Part shown: positions 7,547-16,626 of the stretch, piece by piece
How positions within the stretch are numbered: the first letter of the stretch is position 1
Layout: each line of letters begins with the position of its first letter
Origin: Pseudonocardia kunmingensis
GTDB lineage: Bacteria; Actinomycetota; Actinomycetes; Mycobacteriales; Pseudonocardiaceae
Reading direction: 5' to 3'
DNA length: 64,000 bases
NCBI RefSeq assembly: GCF_006716445.1
Contig: NZ_VFPA01000001.1
Coordinates: forward strand, 1-64,000
Program-made: the position numbers and the translations under genes
The notes under the pieces: model-generated
Seen by the model: only the letters and a program-made list of their open reading frames with translations
The model's database searches: none
Told to the model about the DNA's origin: nothing

Positions 7547-8704
7547 GTGGAGATCGGGTCGCGGGTGCCGGGAGCGGCCCGGTTGCACCTGGCCGACGGC
7601 ATCCCGCTGCTGCGTCCCGAGGAGCAGGTGTTCTCCGCGATGCTCGACGGCTGGCGCAACCAGCAGCTGGCCCGCAACCTCGCGCTGGCGACCATCGCCG
7701 CCCGCGAGCGCGCCGCCCGCGCGTTCGCCGCGCACGCCGACGCGTTCCCGTGGTTGTGGAGCGCGGCGCTGCTCGACGAGTGGCTCGGGGATCTGCGCGC
7801 GGTCCGCGGGCTGCGCCGCTCCACGCTGCGCGGCTACCAGGAGTCGATCCGGCTGCTGTGTCTCTACCTGACCGACCCCGCCTACGGCTGGCCCGGCGAG
7901 TGCGAGACCCGGTTCGGCACCCACCCGGTCCAGGTGGTGCACGAGTGGAACACCGCCGTGCATGTGCAGCAGGCCGAGGGCGACCCGATCAAGCGCGCCT
8001 TCACGATCGACGAGCTGCAGGCGTTCTTCGACCACGCCGACGGGCAGGTCGCGCGGATCCGCGCGGCTGGGCGGAAGGGCTGGTTGCCGGCGTTCCGCGA
8101 CGCCACCCTGTTCAAGATCGCCTACGGATACGGGCTGCGCCGCCGCGAGGTCGCCATGCTCGACGTCGCCGACTTCGGCACCAACCCGCACGCTCCCGAG
8201 TTCGGCGAGCGCGGGGTCTGCTACGTCCGCCACGGCAAGGCGATGAAGGGCTCCGCCCCGAAACGGCGCAGCGTGCTGACCGTCTGGCCCTGGGTCACCG
8301 AAGCCCTCGCCGAGTGGACCACCGAGATCCGGCCCCTGCTCGCCGCCGAATCGAACCCGGCGCTCTGGCCCTCGGAGCGGGCACCGCGGGTCGGGCTGGC
8401 CCAGATCGACGCCCGCTTCGCCAGCATCCGCACCGCGCTCGGGCTCGCCCCGGGCCTCGACTTCCACTCGCTGCGCCGCTCCTACGTCACGCACCTCATT
8501 GAGGCCGGCTGGGACCCGTTGTTCGTCCAGCATCAGGTCGGGCACGAGCACGCGTCTACTACCGCGATCTACACCTGCGTGTCCTCGGACTTCCGCACCC
8601 GCACCCTGCGCCGCGCGCTCGATGCCACCCTCACCCAGGCCACGACCGCAGCGGCGAGCACCGCCGTGGCGGTCAGGCCGCAACCGGACGGAAGCAGCCG
8701 ATGA
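7547..8704 (+). CDS. Tyrosine recombinase / site-specific integrase
   Basis: A 385-residue tyrosine recombinase. After a SAM-like core-binding domain (about 40-140), the catalytic domain has Arg198 in YGYGLRRREV, Lys in MKGSAPKRR, the H-x-x-R box (His307-Ser-Leu-Arg310) in LDFHSLRRSYVTHL, His333 in VGHEHASTTAIY and the nucleophile Tyr342, so it should be active. GTG 7547 is preceded by GGGAG. It is the first gene of a tightly overlapped trio with an XRE-type protein and a zinc-ribbon recombinase-like protein, an order reminiscent of Tn554-type tnpA-tnpB-tnpC or RIT cassettes. Whether it also drives the tRNA-Pro integration is not known. Confidence 0.9.
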   Translation: MEIGSRVPGAARLHLADGIPLLRPEEQVFSAMLDGWRNQQLARNLALATIAARERAARAFAAHADAFPWLWSAALLDEWLGDLRAVRGLRRSTLRGYQESIRLLCLYLTDPAYGWPGECETRFGTHPVQVVHEWNTAVHVQQAEGDPIKRAFTIDELQAFFDHADGQVARIRAAGRKGWLPAFRDATLFKIAYGYGLRRREVAMLDVADFGTNPHAPEFGERGVCYVRHGKAMKGSAPKRRSVLTVWPWVTEALAEWTTEIRPLLAAESNPALWPSERAPRVGLAQIDARFASIRTALGLAPGLDFHSLRRSYVTHLIEAGWDPLFVQHQVGHEHASTTAIYTCVSSDFRTRTLRRALDATLTQATTAAASTAVAVRPQPDGSSR

Positions 8705-9039
8705 ACCGCCGACACGTCAGCTACCGGTGGCGGCTGCGCGAGATCATGGCCACCCGCGGGCTGTTCACCACCACCCACCTCGCGCCGCTGCTCGCCGAGC
8801 GTGGCATCACGCTGTCGGCCTCCCAGATCCACCGCCTCGTCACCGGCACCCCCGAACGGCTCTCGCTGCCCGTCCTCGCCGCGCTCTGCGACCTGCTCGA
8901 GGTCACCCCCGCCGAGCTCATCGAGACTCGCGCCGAGAACACGTCGGTCCGCAAGGCAGCCGGCGCCAGCGGTCCGACGGCCATCCCCGGGCCGGCCGAG
9001 CTGCGCCCGACCCGCGCGCGGCTGCGCCCCGAGCCGTGA
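8701..9039 (+). CDS. XRE-family HTH protein
   Basis: A 112-residue protein whose first 80 residues form a Cro/C1-type helix-turn-helix (LREIMATRGLFTTTHLAPLL, then LSASQIHRLVTGTPERLSLPVLAALCDLLEVTPAEL), followed by a basic, Pro-rich tail. It starts at ATG overlapping the integrase stop (ATGA) and ends overlapping the GTG of the next gene. The position between two recombinase-type proteins suggests an accessory DNA-bending or directionality role, or autoregulation, rather than global control. Confidence 0.85.
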   Translation: MNRRHVSYRWRLREIMATRGLFTTTHLAPLLAERGITLSASQIHRLVTGTPERLSLPVLAALCDLLEVTPAELIETRAENTSVRKAAGASGPTAIPGPAELRPTRARLRPEP

Positions 9040-10607
9040 CCCGACCACCACACCCGCCCGACCACACATCGACCACGCCGCCAGCCACGACGCCCGACAC
9101 GACGAGGACGTCGTCCTCGCCAGCGGCCAGGTCGAAGCGGTGGACCTGCGCGCGCTGCGGGCGCGACCACTCCGCTTACCGGTGCTGGCCCGAGGGACAC
9201 CTATGTCGGACCTGCGTCCTGGCCGCCCTGGACATCCATGGAGTCTGCCCGGGCTGCGGTGACCAGCGGATCCTGCCAGGCCGCGGCTCCGACGGCGCCC
9301 CGATCTGCCCGGCCTGCGCCGGAATCGTCCACAGCGTGTTCCGCTGCCACCGCTGCGAGGTCGAGGGACGGCTCTACCACCGCAAACTCTGCATCCGCTG
9401 CACCGTCACCGACCGGGTCGCCGCACTGCTCGACAACGGCGATGGCCATATCGACCCCGCCCTCGTCCCGCTCGCCGCCGCGCTGACCACCGGCCCCACC
9501 CCGACCCCGGGCGGGCGGCTGGTCTGGCTCGCCAAGCCGCACAACCGCGACCTGCTGCGCGCCCTCGCCACCGGGCAGCTGCCGCTGACCCATCCCGACC
9601 TGAACGCCTACCCCGAGCAGGGCCCGATCCCCTACCTGCGCGCACTGCTCGTCCACTGCGGCACGCTGCCGGAGGTCGACCGGCAACTGCTCGAGTTCGA
9701 AGCCTGGTTGACCCGGCGCCTGGACAAGCTCGCCGCCCATCCGCACGAGCGGCTGCTGCGCCAGTTCGGGCTCTGGCACCAGCTTCCCCGGATGCGCACC
9801 AAGGCCGCGCTGCAGCCGTTGACCCCACCCGCCCGGACCTACGCCCAGCTGGAGTTCATCCACGCCACCGCGTTCTGCACCTGGCTCGCCGAGCACAACC
9901 ACCGCCCGACCGAGCTCGGGCAGATCGACCTTGACCGCTACTACACGGTGCTGAAGATCGGACACCGGCAATCGCTGCGCGGGTTCCTGAACTGGGCCAT
10001 GACCAGCCGCAACCTCCCAACGCTGACCTTCGCCCGGACCCGGTTCACCACCGGCGAGGCCCTCACCCACACCCAGCGACTCGACCTGCTCCGCCACTTC
10101 GTCCCCGACCACGACCACGCCGGCCCGCTACGGATGCGCGTCGCGGCCTGCCTCCTCCTGCTCTACGCCCAGCCAGTCACCCGGATCATGACCCTCACCG
10201 TCGACGACTTCGTCATCGAGGACGACGGCTCGATGGTCCTCCAGCTCGGCAACCCCCCCGCGCCGGTCCCCGAGCCGTTCGCCACGCTCGTGATGCGACT
10301 GCTCGCCCAGCGCCCCGACGACGCCACCAGCCGCTGGCTGTTCCCCGGCCGCCGCCCCGGACAACCGCTCAACTACGTCAGCCTCAGCCAGGGCCTGCGC
10401 GATATCGGAGTGCCGCTGCGGCTCGCGCGCGTCGCCGCCCTACGGCAGCTCGCACTGCAGGCGCCCGCCCCGGTGATCGCCGAAGCGCTCGGGTTCCACC
10501 ACACCACCACCCAGCGCCAGACCATCCACGCCGGCGGGATCTGGAACCGCTACGCCGCGCCCGACGGACCAACTCAGCAAGCCGAGCCCCGAACACGCGG
10601 CAGATAA
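9036..10607 (+). CDS. Multi-zinc-ribbon, tyrosine-recombinase-like protein
   Basis: A 523-residue protein. Residues about 36-125 hold seven cysteine pairs (C38/C41, C57/C60, C71/C74, C91/C94, C104/C107, C119/C122 and C50 alone), so two or three zinc ribbons are expected. The remainder resembles a tyrosine recombinase: a core-binding region, AQPVTRIMTLTVDDF with the box I arginine, and near the C-terminus RVAALRQLAL and LGFHHTTTQRQTIHAGGIWNRYA. The box II histidine is replaced (the HxLR box reads ALR) and the usual tyrosine position is not conserved, with only the later WNRY tyrosine available. It is probably a catalytically impaired partner of the first recombinase. GTG start overlaps the XRE stop. 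Confidence 0.7.
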   Translation: MTRPPHPPDHTSTTPPATTPDTTRTSSSPAARSKRWTCARCGRDHSAYRCWPEGHLCRTCVLAALDIHGVCPGCGDQRILPGRGSDGAPICPACAGIVHSVFRCHRCEVEGRLYHRKLCIRCTVTDRVAALLDNGDGHIDPALVPLAAALTTGPTPTPGGRLVWLAKPHNRDLLRALATGQLPLTHPDLNAYPEQGPIPYLRALLVHCGTLPEVDRQLLEFEAWLTRRLDKLAAHPHERLLRQFGLWHQLPRMRTKAALQPLTPPARTYAQLEFIHATAFCTWLAEHNHRPTELGQIDLDRYYTVLKIGHRQSLRGFLNWAMTSRNLPTLTFARTRFTTGEALTHTQRLDLLRHFVPDHDHAGPLRMRVAACLLLLYAQPVTRIMTLTVDDFVIEDDGSMVLQLGNPPAPVPEPFATLVMRLLAQRPDDATSRWLFPGRRPGQPLNYVSLSQGLRDIGVPLRLARVAALRQLALQAPAPVIAEALGFHHTTTQRQTIHAGGIWNRYAAPDGPTQQAEPRTRGR

Positions 10608-11956
10608 ATACGCGTGCCTACCAGTATTCCAGGGCGAGTTTCATCGGATGCAGGACTCGCCCCGCCTGCTGCGTGGGTAAACCGCGGCGACGCGCACCAG
10701 GACGTGCTCGGCCGGCAGCCTCAGAGCGCTGGTCCGAACAGCGCGAAGGAGCGATTCGAACCGGGGGCGGGCTCCTCGAATAAGCTGTAGCCGTGGCTAG
10801 CGGCGCAGCAACGACCGACCTCGCCGGCTGACCTATCACACCGGTTACCGCCAGATCGCCGACGAGCTGCGCCCGGGCCAGGTCCGCTACACGGCATCGG
10901 CGCCGTCCCGAATCGCAGCCCCCCAACGCCTCGAGGTCAGGCGCGGTACCAGCCCGGCTCGATCGAGCTCGCGTCGCCAGCCAAGCCGATCTACAGACCT
11001 GTGCTTTCGACGAACCGCGTTCTGACCACCGCACTGCCTGCTCACCGACCACGGCCTGACCACCAGTTCGTTCACCGGCCTCGCCACGCTGGCCAGGTCC
11101 CGAAGTAGGTGGGTCGGACCGTGGTCAGCAACCGCAGCGTTGATCACATTACGTGGTCCCGTGAGTCAACCACCGGCACAGCTACCCGTCGCTGCCCAGG
11201 CGCCACCGAGGAACGCCCCCGTTCCGGACCGACGACTCCGTGACGCGTCGGCCAGAAGGATCGTTTCTGGCATATCTCATTGCCGCAGCGATTCCTATTA
11301 AATCGGATGCGGATTGGCAACGGTTTGGTGCGCACCACCGGGGAGGGGTCCGAGATCATGGCCTGACCAGCCGCGGAGCCGGAGGGTATAAGGCCAATTT
11401 TGTCATCGGGACTGCCCCGCGAGCAGGGGCGCCGCTTCCCGGTGTCCCTGGCGAAGCTGGTCGTCGCCGACCCGGAGGTGACGTCGCTGCCGGAGTACCT
11501 GCGCTGCAGCGACATCGCCATGGGCCTCTGCTGCAGGAGCCTGCCGCCCCGCGCCGCGCCGCCCGTGCGCTAGTGGTGGACTGAATCACCGACGGCGGGG
11601 CGCACGGGGAGTTGCGGATCGCGCCGCACCTGCACACCGCCGGTGGGAGGACCCTGCACCAGGTGGTCGACTCGGTGGTGGCTGGGGCTGCACCGCCCGG
11701 TTCGACTGAGTGCCGCTCCTCGATTGCAGCCGCTGGACCGTCGAGCTCACGGTGGCGACGACCCCAGCCCCGCTCGGGGGCAACCGGATCGCCGCCCGCC
11801 ACCTCCTTGAGGTCGGGGAGTCCCCGATCTCGCCGAAGAGCCGGCCGCCGTGCAGGGCCTGCGTGCGAGGGCATCCGACCGCCATGATCCGCGGGACCCG
11901 CTTGAGACGGGACGTCCCTGGCGCTTATCCGGGCACTGCGGGGGAATGCCGGTGAA
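10608..11956. other. Gene-poor stretch with decayed fragments
   Basis: No intact gene is seen in these 1.35 kb. Around 10835-10880 the plus strand encodes TGYRQIADELR, the hallmark start of a GntR HTH, with an in-frame stop just before it and no continuation. Around 11415-11575 another open plus-strand stretch (RFPVSLAKLVVADPEVTSLPEYLRCSDIAMG) looks like former coding sequence but is not recognised. The right copy of the direct repeat lies at 11206-11325. The rest shows nothing definable. Confidence 0.4.
11206..11325 (+). repeat. Right copy of diverged direct repeat with 21-bp palindrome
   Basis: GGAACG-CCCC-CGTTCC lies at 11210-11225 and a 21-base palindrome at 11251-11271 with arms GCCAGAA and TTCTGGC around a 7-base centre, again followed by ATATCTC and a tail with CGATT ... 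AATCG. Compared with the left copy the third base of each arm has changed in step (G/C to C/G), keeping the pairing. The two copies are in the same orientation, about 4 kb apart, and bracket the recombinase trio. Confidence 0.6.
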
Positions 11957-13522
11957 ATGAGCGAGGACCGGGCGAATCCGACGTCCGACGAGCATGCGCC
12001 GGACGAGGTGCAGGACGGGTCGGTCGGCACCCTGGAGCTGTTCTTCGACCTGGTCTTCGTCTACGGGATGGCTCAGGTCACGGCCCTGATGCTGGCCGAC
12101 ATCTCGTGGGTGGGTTTCGGTCATGGGCTGCTTGGGCTGGCCGCGGTGTGGTGGGCGTGGGTCTGCTACGCCTGGTTGACCAACACCTCGGCCCACGCGG
12201 GGCCGCTTCCTCGGGTGTTGATCTTCTTGGCGATGGCCGCGATGCTGGTCGCCGCTGTCGCGCTGCCGGAGGCGTTCGGCGCCCGCGCGCTGGTGTTCGG
12301 GCTTGCGTTCCTGGCCGTCCGCCTGATCCACGTCGTGATGCTGGTTCTCGACGTGCGCGGCGAGGCTGCCGTGGGCGCCGCTGCGTTACGGCTGGTCCCG
12401 ACCCTGCTCACGGGGCCGGCGCTCGTCGTGGCCGGGGCGTTCCTCGAGTCGCCGGTGCGGGAGCTGCTGTGGATCGCAGCCGCCGTGATCGACTTCTCGG
12501 GGCCGCTCGTCGTCGGCACAGGCGGTTGGCGGGTCGCGCCGTCGTACTTCGTCGAACGGCACGGTCTGGTGGTCATCATCGCGTTGGGCGAGGCGATCGT
12601 GGAGGTCGGCGCCGGAGCCGAGGAGAACCTGGCTCGGCCCGCGGTGCTCGGCGCGGTCGTGCTCGCCGTGCTGATCGCAGCGGGACTGTGGTGGTCTTAC
12701 TTCGGCTACATCCGCAGCGGTGCAGAGCGCCGACTGCGGGGCGCCGAGGGCCAGGATCGAGCGCGGCTTGCGCGGGACTCCTACAGCTACCTGCACCTGC
12801 CCCTGATTGCCGGGATCGTGTTCTTCGCGCTCGGCGTGCACGAGGCCGTCGCGGGGGTGGACGAGCCCCTGCCGCCGCTGCCCGCGCTGGCCCTGGTCGG
12901 CGGGGTTGCGCTGTTCTTCGCCGCCGACGTCGGCTACCGCTGGCGGGACCACCACCAGCTGGCCACCGACCGGCTGCTCGCCGCGCTTGCCGCGGCCGCG
13001 GTCATCCCGCTCGCCATGTTCGCACCCGCGCTGGCCGCGCTTGCGGCCCTGACCGCCGTCTGCGCGGTCCAGACCGGATGGGAGCTGTGGCGGCGACCCG
13101 ACCGAGATCGGGCCTGTCGGCAACTCCCGCTGAGCGAAGGAGGAAGGTCGATGTCGCAGGTGTTCGCCCTCGCAGTCCCGGTGTGGGAGATCGTCCTTCG
13201 CGCACTCGCGGTGTATCTCGCGCTGGCCGTGCTCGTCCGCGTCGCCGGCAAACGCGGCCTCGCCCAGCTCAATACCTTTGACCTGGTTGTGGTGCTGCTG
13301 ATTGCCAACACGGTCGCCAATGCGAATCCTCGGCGAGGACACCAGCGTGACCGACGGCGTCCTCGCGGCGGTCGTCCTGATCGCCGTCAACGCCGCCGTG
13401 GTGCGGATCGCCGCCCGCTTCAACCGGCTGACGTGGCTCTTCGAAGGCACCCCGACCACCCTCGTGGAGCACCCACGCTGGGTCACCTCGGCCCTGCGCC
13501 GCGAAGGCCTGCGAGTAGGTGA
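11957..13522 (+). CDS. ltrA: Low temperature requirement A (LtrA) family protein, reading through into a DUF421 start
   Basis: Residues 1 to about 390 are a LtrA protein: VGTLELFFDLVFVYGMAQVTALM near the N-terminus, WWAWVCYAWLTN, and about a dozen hydrophobic segments with FVERHGLVVIIALGEAIV (the conserved RHGL--IIALGE box). Function of the family is unknown; it is a polytopic membrane protein. The frame does not stop at the natural end: it runs through GGAGGAAGGTCG and an ATG at 13151 into the first TM helices of a DUF421 protein (KRGLAQLNTFDLVVVLLIANTV) and then into a frameshifted tail ending at 13522. A TGA just before the ATG lies one frame away, so a lost or gained base probably removed the original LtrA stop. 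Confidence 0.75.
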   Translation: MSEDRANPTSDEHAPDEVQDGSVGTLELFFDLVFVYGMAQVTALMLADISWVGFGHGLLGLAAVWWAWVCYAWLTNTSAHAGPLPRVLIFLAMAAMLVAAVALPEAFGARALVFGLAFLAVRLIHVVMLVLDVRGEAAVGAAALRLVPTLLTGPALVVAGAFLESPVRELLWIAAAVIDFSGPLVVGTGGWRVAPSYFVERHGLVVIIALGEAIVEVGAGAEENLARPAVLGAVVLAVLIAAGLWWSYFGYIRSGAERRLRGAEGQDRARLARDSYSYLHLPLIAGIVFFALGVHEAVAGVDEPLPPLPALALVGGVALFFAADVGYRWRDHHQLATDRLLAALAAAAVIPLAMFAPALAALAALTAVCAVQTGWELWRRPDRDRACRQLPLSEGGRSMSQVFALAVPVWEIVLRALAVYLALAVLVRVAGKRGLAQLNTFDLVVVLLIANTVANANPRRGHQRDRRRPRGGRPDRRQRRRGADRRPLQPADVALRRHPDHPRGAPTLGHLGPAPRRPASR

Positions 13523-13760
13523 CATCGCAACGGCGCTGCGCGCGCAGAACGCCGACGGGGTCGCGGATGTGGAACGCGCCGTACTCGAGCCCGGCGGGTC
13601 GCTGGTCGTCACCCTGCGGCGAGACGAGCAGCCTGCCGACCACGGCGACGTCGCCGGACTCCATCGGTGACTGGAGGAGGTGGAGAGTCGGCTGCTGGCC
13701 GCGGTGAACGAAATGCGTTCGGCCAACAGGGCTTTGGACGATCCGCCACATCAGCGCTGA
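13151..13760 (+). pseudogene. DUF421 (YetF-type) membrane protein, frameshift and nonsense
   Basis: A well-placed GGAGGAAG precedes ATG 13151. The N-terminal membrane part (VLVRVAGKRGLAQLNTFDLV) is in one frame; near 13324 one extra A shifts the sense to the frame reading ILGEDTSVTDGV, RFNRLTWLFEGTPTTLVEH and LEPGGSLVVTL, the cytoplasmic DUF421 domain. That frame meets TGA at 13668-13670 where a TGG would be expected, and a coiled C-terminal helix (LEEVESRLLAAVNEMR) continues to TGA 13758-13760. The two lesions argue for a true pseudogene unless the assembly has errors. Confidence 0.7.
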
Positions 13761-14065
13761 GTGCGGCCGAGTCGACCTCGAGCGGAGCCGGGCCTGGGCT
13801 GAAGGGCCGTCCGTCGGTGATCGGGATTGTCGTCGATCGAGTAACCGGCATCCGACCGCGGAAATAGGCAGGTCGTGGCGGTAGGCCCGAGCGGCGGGCC
13901 GGGTTCTTGCAGCCGGCGCTGGATCAACGGTTGTCATGTCCCGGCAACTGGCGCAGACGCTGCGCTCGATGCCAGGATGCGGCGGAGCCTAGTGCAACGG
14001 CGGCCGACACAATTGCACTCGGGCTCCGGGCGGCATCGTCCCGACGGCACGACAGCACCGTGACC
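13761..14065. other. Intergenic, nothing recognised
   Basis: About 300 bases between the convergent ends of the DUF421 remnant and the aldo/keto reductase gene. I see no gene, RNA or clear terminator hairpin. Confidence 0.4.
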
Positions 14066-14911
14066 TCAGAGCACTTCCAGCGGTTGCGGCCCGGTCGGTG
14101 CCGGGAAGGCGCGATCCAACGCTGCGAGGTTGTCCTCGGTGAGCCGTAGGTCAAGCGCGGCGTGGTTCTCCCGGACGTGCCCGGCGCTGCCTGCCCGGGG
14201 GATCGCGACGATCCCGTCCTGGCGCAGCAGCCACGCCAGGGCCACCTGCGCGGGCGTCGCTTCCTGCGACTCGGCGACGTCTCGCAGCGCAGGATGGTCG
14301 AGCATCCGGCCCTGCTCGATCGGCGAGTACGCCATCACCGGGATGCCCAGGTCCCGGCACTGCGGGAGCAGATCGTGCTCAACGCCGCGCCGGGTGAGGT
14401 TGTAGAGCACCTGGTCCGTTGCGACCGCGTCGCCCCCGGGTACCGCGGCGAGCTCGGCGAGGTCCTCGGCGTCGAGGTTGCTGACGCCCCAGTACCGGAT
14501 CTTGCCGTCGTGCACCAGGTCGTCGAACGCCGCCACGGTGTCGCCCAGCGGGCTGCGACCGCGCCAGTGCAGCAGGTACAGGTCCAGCCGGTCGGTGCGC
14601 AGCCGCCGCAGGCTGCGCTCGCACGCCTCGACCGTGCCGCGGCGGGTGGCGTTGCCCGGCAACACCTTGCTGACCAGGAACACCTCGTCGCGGCGGCCCT
14701 CGAGCGCCTCGCCGAGCAGGTCCTCCGCGGCGCCGTCGGCGTACATCTCCGCGGTGTCGACGAGGGTCAGCCCGAGATCGAGCCCCGCGTGCAGGGCAGC
14801 GATCTCGTCACCGCGGCGGTGCGGGTCCTCCGCCCAGCCCCAGGTCCCCTGACCGAGGGCGGGTACCACCTCGCCGGACGGGAGCGAAACAGTGCTGATG
14901 GCGGGTGTCAT
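14066..14911 (-). CDS. Aldo/keto reductase
   Basis: A 281-residue NADPH-dependent TIM-barrel reductase. It shows the N-terminal GQGTWGWAED strand, the catalytic Asp/Tyr in LTLVDTAEMYADGAAEDLLG, Lys in VFLVSKVLPGNATRRG, and His in LDLYLLHWRG, then the cofactor region IPRAGSAGHVREN. ATG 14909-14911 follows GAGAGG; a longer frame upstream has no ribosome site. Substrate unknown. It stands alone between intergenic gaps, so no operon context helps. Confidence 0.88.
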   Translation of the reverse strand: MTPAISTVSLPSGEVVPALGQGTWGWAEDPHRRGDEIAALHAGLDLGLTLVDTAEMYADGAAEDLLGEALEGRRDEVFLVSKVLPGNATRRGTVEACERSLRRLRTDRLDLYLLHWRGRSPLGDTVAAFDDLVHDGKIRYWGVSNLDAEDLAELAAVPGGDAVATDQVLYNLTRRGVEHDLLPQCRDLGIPVMAYSPIEQGRMLDHPALRDVAESQEATPAQVALAWLLRQDGIVAIPRAGSAGHVRENHAALDLRLTEDNLAALDRAFPAPTGPQPLEVL

Positions 14912-15384
14912 CGCGGCCTCTCGTGCATGGATCGCCTGTCCCGGCAACCGTGACAAGACGCGGCCGCACGCGGCTACGCCCGCCGAGGCGGAAATCCAAT
15001 CGGCAATTCATCCCGGGAGGACAGGTCGGCCCGACCCGAGGGCCCGGCGCCGGAGTTCGGTGCACGCCGAGTCCGTGCCGCGAGGTGAACTTCGGGGCCC
15101 GCGTTGGTGCTGCAGGCTGACGTGGCCGGGCGCGGTGTCCCGCACGATCGGAGGGTCCCGACGGGTGCTGCTGCCCCCAGTCGGGCATCCATTGTGGACG
15201 GGGGGAGGCGTCGATGGCCCGGGGCACGGCGCCGTACGGTGTCGAGCACACGGCGAAGGTGCCCAGCGCGGAGCCCACCCGGCCGGGCCCGGCGGGCCAC
15301 GCGTCTGCCGGACCCGAACCGAGACGATGGGCGTGAATGTGTACCAAGCATGACCGAACGGCCATTGGCGTGATCGAGGCGAAC
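14912..15384. other. Intergenic, no gene seen
   Basis: About 470 bases between two minus-strand genes. The promoter of the aldo/keto reductase should lie here. Both strands were read; frames are broken by stops or show the skewed composition of shadows, and no RNA gene or repeat is recognised. Confidence 0.4.
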
Positions 15385-15942
15385 TCAGCCCGACGTGCTG
15401 GCCATCGCGAACTGCTGCACGATCGCCGGGCAGAACGCAGGCAGGTCTGCGGGTGAGCGGCTCGTGGTGAGCTGTCCGTCAACGACGACCTCCTCGTCGA
15501 GAACCTCGGCGCCTGCGTGGCGCAGGTCGGTCCACAAACTCGGCCACGACGTCATTCGTCGCCCCCGCACGGCATCTGCCTCCACCAGCATCCAGGGCCC
15601 GTGGCAGATCGAGGCGATCGGCTTACCGGTCGCGACGAAGGCCCTGACGAAGGCGACCGCGTCGCTTTTGATGCGCAGGCCGTCCGGGTTGACAGTGCCG
15701 CCTGGCAGCAGGAGGGCGTCGTACTCGTCCACCGACGCATCGGCGACCTGCCGGTCGACGGGGAACGTCCCCGCCGAGACGAGATCGAACTGGCGGGCCT
15801 GAATCTCGCCGTGGTGGATCGAGAGCAGGTCGCTCGCCGCACCCGCCCCGTACAGGGCTCCGCGCGGCTGCTCGAGCTCGACCCGCTCGACACCGTCGGT
15901 GGCCAGGATCGCGACCCTCTTCCCCTGCAGCCCGTTCGCCAT
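15385..15942 (-). CDS. DJ-1/PfpI-family type 1 glutamine amidotransferase-like protein
   Basis: A 185-residue protein starting MANGLQGKRVAILATDGVERVEL. YDALLLPGGTVNPDGLR and the nucleophile elbow IASICHGPWMLVEADAVRGR (Cys-His) identify a PfpI-type member; Glu of the family triad corresponds to VERVELEQPR. Members act as proteases, glyoxalases/deglycases or chaperones. Its closest relatives by pattern are general-stress PfpI proteins. The neighbouring STAS gene fits a stress-regulation setting. Confidence 0.88.
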   Translation of the reverse strand: MANGLQGKRVAILATDGVERVELEQPRGALYGAGAASDLLSIHHGEIQARQFDLVSAGTFPVDRQVADASVDEYDALLLPGGTVNPDGLRIKSDAVAFVRAFVATGKPIASICHGPWMLVEADAVRGRRMTSWPSLWTDLRHAGAEVLDEEVVVDGQLTTSRSPADLPAFCPAIVQQFAMASTSG

Positions 15943-15968
15943 CGGTTTCTCCTCTCGTCAGTTCATGA

Positions 15969-16626
15969 TCAGGCCCGGCAGGCGGATGCGATTGCCTGAC
16001 CGAGTACGTCGTAGAGCGCCGCGGTGTCACCGTCGCTCCTGCTGAACTGCGCCACGTAGGGCGCGGTGATCTCCACGCTGGCGACGGCCACGGTGCGCCG
16101 GTTCAACACCACGGCGACGGCCTCCAGGTACCGGACCAGCGCGACGGTGACCCGGCCGCCGGCTGCGGCTTGCGGCGCCGGGTGCGGACGGGCTCGGCGA
16201 GCGCGGACGCCACGTCGCGGTGCAGCGGCATCCCCGCGGTGATGCCCAGCAGTTCGAGCGGGCGCCGGACCAGCCGGCATCCGCCCACCAATCGGAAGTC
16301 CGCTCCGGAGCGCTGTGCCGCGCGGTCGGTCTCGAGCAACGTCGTGATGCCGCACGCGGCGAGGAACCGGACGCCGTCCAGGTCCAGCACCAGCACGCGC
16401 ACTCCCTGATCGAGCTCGCGCTGCAGCACGTCGAGCAGCCCAGCGGCCGTCAGCAGGTCCACGTCGCCGACGGCCTCGACCACGGTCGGAACCCCGGGTG
16501 CCGGTTCACAGCGACCTCGAGCGGCGGCGGGAACGGGTTCGCGCCGCGCCGCTGAGGAATCCGTGCATCCACCACCACATCCGAGCCGGGACGATCGAGC
16601 CAGCCGAGACGAGGAGACGTTGTCAT
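15969..16626 (-). pseudogene. STAS-domain (anti-sigma-factor antagonist) gene, frameshifted
   Basis: Starting at ATG 16624-16626, one frame gives MTTSPRLGWLDRPG and LEVAVNRHPG; near 16495 the sense moves to another frame reading VPTVVEAVGDVDLLTAAG, VRVLVLDLDGVRFLAACGITTLL (STAS core with the region around the phosphorylatable serine/threonine) and ASALAEPV. Downstream a third frame from about 16155 to TGA 15969-15971 encodes RYLEAVAVVLNRRTVAVASVEITAPYVAQF, possibly a separate short protein without its own start. A shorter STAS product could begin at GTG 16483. The N-terminal disruption makes function doubtful. Confidence 0.5.

Noticed and set aside
10742..10775. T-arm-like GGTTCGAATC on the minus strand, considered as a second tRNA or att site
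   Set aside because: The flanking bases do not pair into a T-stem and no anticodon or acceptor arm can be drawn.
11590..11900. Possible genes on either strand between the trio and ltrA
   Set aside because: Frames are short or shadows, without ribosome sites or recognisable motifs.
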